Below are positions 1 through 4,712 of a stretch of DNA of 6,022 nucleotides, piece by piece; the stretch's first letter is position 1, and every line of letters begins with the position of its first letter. The notes beneath the pieces are model-generated. The model searched no databases. It worked only from the letters and a program-made list of their open reading frames with translations, and was not told where the DNA came from. The stretch lies in assembly GCA_021785235.1 (NCBI GenBank), contig JAJYGB010000295.1, forward strand, positions 1 to 6,022. Direction: 5' to 3'. The DNA comes from Bacteroidota bacterium. Its GTDB lineage: Bacteria; Bacteroidota; Kryptoniia; Kryptoniales; JAKASW01. Position numbers and translations under genes: made by a program.

Positions 1-2
1 AA

Positions 3-224
3 TCCGCTGGATGGGTTCTCAGCAGAGACGGCAATCACATCGTCCTCACCCATCCAAATTACTTCGGCATCAACCTTTCCACTCCCAACCACAAGGAAGT
101 ACGAAGGGGAACACTGAAAGCGCTCATCACTGCCGCTGGGCTGGGAGTCCTGCCGCTGCCGGCTCAAGCGCCTCGGCTCTGCGCTACGATCTGGCCGGAA
201 CGCCGGCGAAGGCCCGCTCGATGA
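3..224 (+). CDS. HicA-like mRNA interferase toxin, C-terminal part (5' end off window)
   Basis: HicA toxins are small double-stranded-RNA-binding-fold ribonucleases that cut mRNA and are held in check by HicB. The frame is open from the left edge to TGA at 222-224. It begins SAGWVLSRDGNHIVLTHP and continues through STPNHKEVRRGTLKALI and TAAGLG. This matches the HicA/YcfA pattern: Gly-aromatic, then G-[SN]-H with the catalytic His, then P-x-H-K-E, then GTL-x-x-[IL]-I-x-x-AGL. Beyond about base 149 the match stops. The expected EEF-type ending is replaced by a Pro/Arg-rich tail that overlaps the end of the convergent esterase by about 41 bases. GC also rises near base 120, so the tail may be non-native. 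No hicB is seen downstream; it could lie upstream, outside the window. The family call is fairly firm, but whether the gene is intact is unknown. Confidence 0.62.
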   Translation, partial: SAGWVLSRDGNHIVLTHPNYFGINLSTPNHKEVRRGTLKALITAAGLGVLPLPAQAPRLCATIWPERRRRPAR

Positions 225-546
225 GCTGGCGGGCCAGTTCGATCTCTTCACCGCTGACCGAGTGCGGCTTGCCGGGGAAGCTGCGCAGGTTCACCTGCGC
301 GCCCATGGCGGTAAAGATGCGGGCCGACTCCTGAACCCGCGACCAGGGAACCCATTGATCCGGATCGCTGGTCGCAAACAGCGCGGGAGTGCCGTTCAGG
401 TCGCCCTCCTGGGTGAGCTTCGATCCCGGAGGGCCGATCAGACCCCCGGTCCAGGCGATCAGACCGGCGTAACGCGCCGGTTGGGAGGCGATGAACTCGC
501 AGGCCAGGCAAGCGCCCTGGGAGAAGCCGGCCAGAACAATGCGCTC
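184..546 (-). CDS. Alpha/beta-hydrolase, phospholipase/carboxylesterase family (Abhydrolase_2), 5'-truncated
   Basis: This is the C-terminal half of a serine esterase of the YpfH/acyl-protein-thioesterase type, which hydrolyses carboxylic esters or thioesters, usually in the cytoplasm. From 546 downwards it reads GERIVLAGFSQGACLA, the strand-elbow with nucleophile Ser (codon 520-522) in G-F-S-Q-G. Then follow AWTGGLIGPPGS, ALFATSDPDQWVP (probable catalytic Asp, codon 358-360) and SFPGKPHSVS (catalytic His, codon 262-264). It ends in a helix and a TAG at 184-186. All three triad residues are in the order and spacing expected of the family. The N-terminal half (about 100 residues) is missing. 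Upstream of about 546 this frame becomes the out-of-frame shadow of the sugar symporter, so there is no native start. GC is much higher than in the genes to the right. Family assignment is strong; substrate is unknown. Confidence 0.8.
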   Translation of the reverse strand, partial: ERIVLAGFSQGACLACEFIASQPARYAGLIAWTGGLIGPPGSKLTQEGDLNGTPALFATSDPDQWVPWSRVQESARIFTAMGAQVNLRSFPGKPHSVSGEEIELARQLIERAFAGVPARS

Positions 547-836
547 CCCAGAGCCGACACGAGGAGACTCATCACAAGGCTGTTCTTGTAACCGAGCTTC
601 GCGATGGGGTCTCCGGCGGTTACCGAAACGGTGAAATACAGAAGCGATCCGACGAAGTACGCACCGAAGAACGCGAACTGTACCAGCATTGCCTGGAAGT
701 AATTCAGCGTGAAGGCTTCCTTGAAGCGGGGGATGAGGATATCATTCCACGCCGTCATGAAGCCCCACATGAAAAACAGGGTCGTCATTATCGCGAACGG
801 CCCGCGGTAGCTTTGTACTCTGCCTGAATTGTTCAT
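459..836 (-). CDS. FucP/GluP-type MFS sugar:H+ symporter, N-terminal fragment broken at about 522
   Basis: Inner-membrane symporter of the fucose/glucose/galactose branch of the major facilitator superfamily. Visible parts are TM1 (about residues 13-35, with FFMWGF and WNDILIP), TM2 (about 47-66, QAMLVQFAFFGAYF), a loop with GDPIAKLGYKN, and TM3 ending ALGSALFWPAS. Asp32 in N-D-I-L corresponds to Asp46 of E. coli FucP, which is implicated in proton coupling. The loop form is typical of Bacteroidota homologues. The start is ATG 834-836, with GGAG (842-845 complemented) five bases upstream; an in-frame ATG at 873-875 is a weaker choice. Family homology ends near base 522. The remaining codons to the stop at 459 are esterase sequence read out of frame, so about 105 of roughly 430 residues are present. 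It lies 122 bases downstream of the SGNH esterase in the same direction, and may share its transcript. The exact sugar cannot be told. Confidence 0.8.
   Translation of the reverse strand: MNNSGRVQSYRGPFAIMTTLFFMWGFMTAWNDILIPRFKEAFTLNYFQAMLVQFAFFGAYFVGSLLYFTVSVTAGDPIAKLGYKNSLVMSLLVSALGSALFWPASPRALAWPASSSPPNRRVTPV
522..545. other. Chimeric junction between esterase and sugar-symporter sequence
   Basis: Read on the minus strand in one frame, this stretch completes the symporter helix (ALGSALFWPAS, close to the E. coli FucP sequence ALGAALFWPAA). In another frame it supplies the esterase nucleophile elbow (GERIVLAGFS). To the right only the symporter frame makes sense; to the left only the esterase frame does. 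Neither gene has its other half. The roughly 24 shared bases are what a short-word join leaves, either in an assembler graph or in a chimeric molecule. Confidence 0.75.
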
Positions 837-958
837 GGGTGCTCCGCCCTCGTTCGACGCGGCCGCATTGATCATAGAGGAATTCCGATCGGGTTTATTT
901 GTGAAAAAGAGTTTCCAGTATAAAATCAAAGCGTCGCCTGCATGGAATAGCCTTTACG

Positions 959-1864
959 TTATGGAATCGTTATCGCACTAGTGTCGGACACCGCACCCGA
1001 GGTGGTCAGGATGAATGTCGAGTTCTTCTTCGGAGACATAGACACGGAATCGGACTCGCCGACTTTCTTCCCATTCAACGTTACTCCTGAACCTCTCGTC
1101 GTTCGCCAATACATCGTTACCCGCCCGCCTTTCTCGCCGCCGTAACTCTTCGCGCTGAAACTTCTTATGATTCCGGACGGACTTCTTTGGATAGCTTCAA
1201 ATGCGATGCGAGCCATGATCGAGTCGCCGGTCGAATCCGGGTGAACGCCGTCGAAAAAGAACACACTGTCGTTCTTCATCGGATCGTAGAAATCTATCAG
1301 GTAAGCACCCGAAGCTTTCCTCACGGAGTCCACGAGGGGAACAACTCCTTCGTGCACGACCGAGTCTGTTATGCCGAACTTCGAATGGAATACCGGCGGA
1401 GGGAGGCAGACAAAAACCTGAACGAGCGGATTGACTTCCCTGAAAGCCTTAATCATATCCATATAATCGCCGAAGAAATCCGATTTGTATTTCCAGTTCC
1501 ACGGTTTGCTGTCGTTAGTCCCGAGACAGATAGTCAATATCTGAGGCTTGAATGCGAGCGCCTCTTTGAAAAACCGTTCCTTCCAGTACGGGTAATCTCC
1601 CTTCTTCAGCATGGTTCTGCCGCTCACGCCGAAATTCCTCACATCGTATCCGCTGCCGAGCAGCCTGCCGAGCTGCTGTGGGTAAGCCGTGTTCGGATCG
1701 GGCAGGCCGTAACCTATGGTAATGCTGTTCCCCACACAGGCAACTCTGACCGGCGGCATCTGCGCGGCCGCGGGGAGAACAAACAGAACAAGCATCGACA
1801 GGAGTGTCGTGAGGGCTCGCGCAAGCATCATTGTAATCGCTTTCTTCCCGGTTTCCTTCATCAT
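959..1864 (-). CDS. Secreted SGNH/GDSL-type esterase with C-terminal beta-sandwich domain
   Basis: Predicted exported hydrolase removing acyl (often acetyl) groups from carbohydrates or lipids. Residues 1-35 form a signal peptide with basic n-region, hydrophobic core and AAAQ end. The SGNH blocks are all present: block I V-G-N-S-I-T with nucleophile Ser47, block II Gly79 in NFGVSG, block III G-T-N-D with Asn117, and block V D-G-V-H-P with Asp205 and His208. About residues 230-301 are rich in Ser/Thr and alternating hydrophobics (MYWRTTRGSGVTLNG, then STFILTTSG). This resembles Ig-like beta-sandwich modules on secreted enzymes, and that assignment is inference. The start is one of two adjacent ATGs (1862-1864 or 1859-1861) with no strong ribosome site. 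A second ATG pair at residues 12-13 would shorten the n-region. The gene starts 15 bases after the sugar-porter stop, so the two are probably co-transcribed. The substrate is not determinable; acetylated hemicellulose sugars would fit the context. Confidence 0.85.
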   Translation of the reverse strand: MMKETGKKAITMMLARALTTLLSMLVLFVLPAAAQMPPVRVACVGNSITIGYGLPDPNTAYPQQLGRLLGSGYDVRNFGVSGRTMLKKGDYPYWKERFFKEALAFKPQILTICLGTNDSKPWNWKYKSDFFGDYMDMIKAFREVNPLVQVFVCLPPPVFHSKFGITDSVVHEGVVPLVDSVRKASGAYLIDFYDPMKNDSVFFFDGVHPDSTGDSIMARIAFEAIQRSPSGIIRSFSAKSYGGEKGGRVTMYWRTTRGSGVTLNGKKVGESDSVSMSPKKNSTFILTTSGAVSDTSAITIP

Positions 1865-1879
1865 TAATGCGCCGACGCT

Positions 1880-3205
1880 TTATTGAGAGACGACAATTCT
1901 TTCCAGTTCTTCGAGGGATCTTCCCTTTGTCTCCGGCATCACTTTCCAGACGAAGAAGAAGAACGGGATCATCATGACAGCGAAGAACATAAACACGTTT
2001 CCGCCGCCCAAACCGGCGAGCGCGAGCGGAAAGACCAGGCCTATGATCGCATTCATGATCCAGTGCGTAAACGAGCCGAGGGCCTGTCCTTTCGATCTTA
2101 CTCTGTTCGGGAATATTTCTGCGAGGAAAACCCATATCACCGCACCCTGAGAGAATGCAAAGAAGGCTATGAACCCGACGATGAACACGACGACCCCCGT
2201 GCTGCCGAAGAGAGTCTCGTCGTAGTAATGAAATGCGGCACCGGCGAGCGAGAAAAACATTCCTACAGCGCCCACCAGAAGCAGCGTTTTCCGGCCGAAC
2301 TTGTCGATGAAGAACATGGCGACGATCGTGAAAATCATGTTTGTGACGCCGACCGCGACCGCCTCGAGCATCGCCGCGTTCGTGCTTGCTCCTGCTTTTT
2401 CGAAGATCATCGGCGCGTAATACATGATCACGTTTATTCCGGACAGCTGGTTGAACGCCGCCAGAAGAACCGCGCACATTATCACGAAACGGTATTTCTT
2501 CTGCAGCAGCTTCGTCGCTCCCTGTCCCGCCTCCTCCTTCAGCGAATTGACGATGTCGGATATTTCTGCGGTAACGTTTTGAGCACCGACCTTCTCGAGA
2601 ACCGCCTGAGCCTCGGCAACACGCGACTTCTTCACGAGCCAGCGCGGGCTTTCCGGAACGAAGAAGAGGAGAATGAAGAAAAGCGCGGCGGGTACCGCCA
2701 TAACTCCGAACATCCAGCGCCAGTTGCCGGGCCCGATCCCGACGAGGAGATAGTTCGAGAAAAATGCAACCAGGATACCGAGCACAATATTGAACTGTGC
2801 CACCGCGACCAGCCTGCCGCGCAATCTCCCGGGAGATATCTCGGCAATGTACATCGGGGCCATTACGGAGGCGGCGCCGATCGCAAGTCCGCCGATGAGC
2901 CTTGAGAAGAGAAGCGTGTACCACCCCGTGGCAAAAGCGCATCCAAGAGCCGAGAAGAAATACAGCACCGCGCAAATCGAAAGGAGCTTCTTCCTGCCGA
3001 GTAGATCGCCGGGCTTGCCGACTGCGATCGCCCCGATCACCGTGCCCCACAGCGCGATAGAGACCGTCATGCCGAGCGTGGCATCAGTAAGATGGAAATA
3101 ACCGGTTATAAATTTTGTGGTTCCGGAAATGACGGCTGTGTCGAAGCCGAAGAGAAAACTTCCGAGGGCGGACACTGCCGTCGCAAAAAGAAGATTTCGG
3201 TTCAT
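1880..3205 (-). CDS. Sugar porter family MFS transporter (XylE/GLUT-like)
   Basis: Twelve-helix inner-membrane sugar transporter of 441 residues, the normal length. Family signatures occur in order: FGFDTAVISG with Asp22 (XylE Asp27, proton coupling), GKPGDLLGRKK (about 63-73), RLIGGLAIG with Arg102, MYIAEISPGRLRG, Gln137 in AVAQF (XylE Gln168), PESPRWL (about 184-190), NQLSGIN (252-258), DKFGRK, Trp358 in the helix-10 segment before AEIFPN (XylE Trp392), and PETKGRSLEE near the end. Having both Asp22 and Arg102 points to H+ symport rather than facilitation. The first Gln of the usual QQ-x-x-G-x-N sugar-binding motif is Asn252. I chose ATG 3203-3205 because a GGAG lies six bases upstream; an in-frame GTG at 3215-3217 overlaps that site and is unlikely. 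It is the first gene of the sugar block. Pentose or hexose specificity cannot be decided by eye. Confidence 0.92.
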   Translation of the reverse strand: MNRNLLFATAVSALGSFLFGFDTAVISGTTKFITGYFHLTDATLGMTVSIALWGTVIGAIAVGKPGDLLGRKKLLSICAVLYFFSALGCAFATGWYTLLFSRLIGGLAIGAASVMAPMYIAEISPGRLRGRLVAVAQFNIVLGILVAFFSNYLLVGIGPGNWRWMFGVMAVPAALFFILLFFVPESPRWLVKKSRVAEAQAVLEKVGAQNVTAEISDIVNSLKEEAGQGATKLLQKKYRFVIMCAVLLAAFNQLSGINVIMYYAPMIFEKAGASTNAAMLEAVAVGVTNMIFTIVAMFFIDKFGRKTLLLVGAVGMFFSLAGAAFHYYDETLFGSTGVVVFIVGFIAFFAFSQGAVIWVFLAEIFPNRVRSKGQALGSFTHWIMNAIIGLVFPLALAGLGGGNVFMFFAVMMIPFFFFVWKVMPETKGRSLEELERIVVSQ

Positions 3206-3211
3206 CTGGTT

Positions 3212-3215
3212 CTCC
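3212..3215 (-). promoter_or_regulatory. Ribosome binding site of the sugar porter
   Basis: GGAG on the minus strand, six bases before ATG 3203-3205. It decides the start codon, because the upstream in-frame GTG (3215-3217) overlaps it. Confidence 0.7.
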
Positions 3216-3232
3216 ACTCGATAACGAAGTAG

Positions 3233-3260
3233 AATTTACCACATTTGATTGTGAATTCAA
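3233..3260 (-). promoter_or_regulatory. Possible sigma-70-like promoter for the sugar-porter operon
   Basis: On the minus strand TTGAAT (3255-3260) is followed after 16 bases by TAAATT (3233-3238), placing a start site about 20-25 bases before the sugar-porter ATG. The surrounding 94-base gap is the most AT-rich stretch nearby. It does not match the typical Bacteroidota -7 element (TAnnTTTG), so the call is tentative. Confidence 0.35.
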
Positions 3261-3299
3261 GAAAGAAAAGGCGCATGGGATTACGATCGAACGGGCGGA

Positions 3300-3566
3300 T
3301 CAATTTCCGCGGATCGCGGAGACGGACTCTTCCGCCTTTCTCGAGCGCCGCGATACGAGAATTGAGACCGCACCCGGTATGAGCGCAATGAATCCCGCCA
3401 AGAGCATCAGCAGCCGCCATGGGGCCGCGTCCGCAAACCTGCCTTCGCCGTGGATCATCATCAGGAGTCCCAATGAGACGAGAATTGTCCCCGGAATAGC
3501 GAAGAGCAATCCGATGACAAATGCTGCCCTGGAGAACAGTCGTATGGAAAGATCCGCTCCGGTCAT
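3300..3566 (-). CDS. Small two-helix membrane protein of unknown function
   Basis: I do not recognise a family. The 88-residue product has two clear hydrophobic segments, about residues 14-38 (VIGLLFAIPGTILVSLGLL) and about 50-70 (LLMLLAGFIALIPGAVSILV). They are joined by a short polar loop containing HGEGRF. A basic, charged C-terminal tail (SRRSRKAEES) follows and probably faces the cytoplasm. Each helix carries an Ile-Pro-Gly followed by a small/hydrophobic run, which gives a faint internal repeat. The start ATG (3564-3566) has no recognisable ribosome site. An in-frame stop lies four codons upstream, so no ATG, GTG or TTG start exists further out. It sits 71 bases after the PCu(A)C gene on the same strand and may be the last gene of that transcript. 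The membrane-protein pattern makes it more credible than a chance reading frame, but its expression is unproven. Confidence 0.55.
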   Translation of the reverse strand: MTGADLSIRLFSRAAFVIGLLFAIPGTILVSLGLLMMIHGEGRFADAAPWRLLMLLAGFIALIPGAVSILVSRRSRKAEESVSAIRGN

Positions 3567-3637
3567 GTCAAGGCGTTTCTATGGCATCCCGCCCGGTAAG
3601 GCCCCACAAATTGCCTCACATCCACTTTCCCGCTCCG

Positions 3638-4042
3638 TCAGCGCTTCACAACGGCTTCCACCGTGATAGTACCGGCACGCCTGAACAGAAGTTCCAGCTT
3701 GACTTTTTTGCCGGCCGTCAGATTCTCTTTAACTCCCATTAACATCACGTGATAGCCGCCATGCTTGAAATAGAAAGTCGATCTCGCAGGCACCGCCACA
3801 AACTTCACGGGATGCATTCCCACCAGGCCGTCTTTTCTGAAAGACACGTGGAGCTGTGCCATCTCCGCAAAGTCTGCTCTGACGGCGTACAGGGTATCAG
3901 CCTGGTCGGAATTGTTCATGATCTTGAAAAATGCTGCGCTGCTCATTCCCTTCGCCGCTACTCCAACGCTGGCGTTTTGAACCGCCAATAAGTTCTGGCT
4001 GCCTGCCAGAATCATTAATAGTGAGATCAGTAATGCCGTCAA
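3638..4042 (-). CDS. PCu(A)C-type periplasmic copper(I) chaperone
   Basis: Carries Cu(I) in the periplasm and, in studied bacteria, delivers it to the CuA centre of cytochrome oxidase together with SCO1. The copper motif H-x10-M-x21-H-x-M is fully preserved: His65, Met76, His98 and Met100, with the last two inside GGYHVMLMG, the family signature. The preceding domain is the usual small beta-sandwich, and the 134-residue length is normal. Residues 1-24 form a hydrophobic export signal, unusual in lacking any Lys or Arg in the n-region. The start is TTG (4040-4042). An in-frame stop seven codons upstream leaves no other start, and the next ATG (residue 10) would destroy the signal. The TTG comes one base after the SCO1 stop (TAA-A-TTG), so translation is probably coupled. 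A weak GGAA upstream may serve as the ribosome site. Confidence 0.88.
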   Translation of the reverse strand: MTALLISLLMILAGSQNLLAVQNASVGVAAKGMSSAAFFKIMNNSDQADTLYAVRADFAEMAQLHVSFRKDGLVGMHPVKFVAVPARSTFYFKHGGYHVMLMGVKENLTAGKKVKLELLFRRAGTITVEAVVKR

Positions 4043-4043
4043 T

Positions 4044-4712
4044 TTATCGTTCCAATGATTTTATGTCGTTCAAGATCGCCTCGAAATCGAGCTGGCTTCC
4101 GCTGTACTCGCCGCGGACTCTCCCGTTCCTGTCTATGAGAATACATTTATCGGTGTGCACGATATAGTAGGAAAGCTTTCCGTCTTTGGAGTAGGTCGAA
4201 TCGTTCGGGAAATACCTGACCCCGACGGCATACGTTACAGAATCCGTATTGGGGTCGCTGCCGCTCAGGAAATCCCAGTCGCCGAATTTAATACCCCTGA
4301 TATCTGCATACGCTTTCAACACCGACGGCGTGTCCCTGTTGGGATCGAATGTCATGGTGACAAATTTCACTCCCTTAAATTTGTCTGCAGCAATCGTGTC
4401 TTGAAGATGCTGCATGTTATTGGTAGTGAGAGGGCAAATGTCCGGGCAATGCGTATATATAAATGACATAACCACAATTTTCCCCTTGTAGGCCGAGGGA
4501 AACGACACTTTTGCGCTGTCCTGGTTGTAGAAAGTGTAGCTCATGCCGCCCAAATCCTCGAGGACCGGGAGCCTGCTGCAACCGAGATAGAAGCAAGAAG
4601 TCAGAAGCAAGAGCAAACAGGCAGGCCGAAAACCGGATGCCGGCGGTCGGTTGCCGGCCTGCTGCCTGCGGTCCCCGCTTTTCTTCCTTTCCAGCGTTCC
4701 ATTATGCTGCAT
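4044..4712 (-). CDS. SCO1/SenC/PrrC family copper lipoprotein (cytochrome oxidase CuA assembly)
   Basis: Thioredoxin-fold protein, anchored outside the cytoplasmic membrane, that binds copper and helps mature cytochrome c oxidase. With ATG 4710-4712 the product has 222 residues. The copper site is complete: Cys89-x3-Cys93 in THCPDICP and His186 in YYIVHTD. The FDPNRDTP motif (122-129) and the C-terminal DFEAILNDIKSL helix are also typical. The N-terminus is odd. A roughly 30-residue polar, Arg-rich region precedes a short core LLLLLTSC, whose L-T-S-C fits a lipobox (Cys40); a second Cys lies at 45 in YLGC. Residues ~14-40 are encoded by a 7-base-phased repeat. The start is backed by AGGGA six bases upstream. 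A TTG at 4728-4730 is less likely. The start overlaps the uvrC stop by 11 bases, and the PCu(A)C gene follows after one base, so the three are probably one transcript. Confidence 0.9.
   Translation of the reverse strand: MQHNGTLERKKSGDRRQQAGNRPPASGFRPACLLLLLTSCFYLGCSRLPVLEDLGGMSYTFYNQDSAKVSFPSAYKGKIVVMSFIYTHCPDICPLTTNNMQHLQDTIAADKFKGVKFVTMTFDPNRDTPSVLKAYADIRGIKFGDWDFLSGSDPNTDSVTYAVGVRYFPNDSTYSKDGKLSYYIVHTDKCILIDRNGRVRGEYSGSQLDFEAILNDIKSLER
4590..4673. repeat. Degenerate 7-base-phased tandem repeat (12 units)
   Basis: Cut every seven bases from 4590, the plus strand gives twelve units of two related kinds. At the left are A-rich units such as GAAGCAA and GAAGTCA (4590-4617). Further right are G/C-rich units such as GCCGGCG and GTCGGTT (4625-4659). 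The most conserved phase is purine or G, then a C-[GC]-G core. The array is 84 bases, exactly 28 codons, so it stays in frame within the SCO1-family gene. Degenerate heptamer arrays of this look are more usual between genes; here the array lies inside a coding region. Confidence 0.6.

Noticed and set aside
11..591. Plus- and minus-strand frames at 11-334, 248-511 and 262-591
   Set aside because: They are out-of-frame shadows of the HicA-like and esterase reading frames. None shows family motifs or membrane or signal features.
459..929. A natural symporter-esterase fusion or programmed frameshift
   Set aside because: The two genes break inside the same short shared word, each lacks a large essential part, and base composition shifts there. 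A chimeric join explains this more simply. The TTG start at 927-929 is also poorer than ATG 834-836 with its GGAG.
837..958. Promoter or terminator between the SGNH esterase and the symporter
   Set aside because: I looked for a paired -35/-10 and for a stem-loop with a T-run. TATACT occurs, but without a matching -35, and no convincing hairpin is present.
1883..2905. Plus-strand open frame of 340 codons opposite the sugar porter
   Set aside because: It is His/Glu/Arg-rich antisense sequence without motifs, mirrored from a clear transporter gene.
1515..3050. Long minus-strand open frame of 511 codons overlapping the sugar porter and esterase
   Set aside because: It is extremely Arg/Ser-rich with no domain pattern, and it spans two well-supported genes in another frame, so it is a shadow frame of GC-biased codons.
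3567..3637. Terminator or small RNA after the PCu(A)C gene
   Set aside because: GC-rich patches occur, but no clear stem-loop followed by a T-run could be made by eye.
4590..4673. CRISPR array or transposon end
   Set aside because: The units are 7 bases with no spacers, no long inverted repeats and no target duplication. It is a degenerate short-period tandem array.
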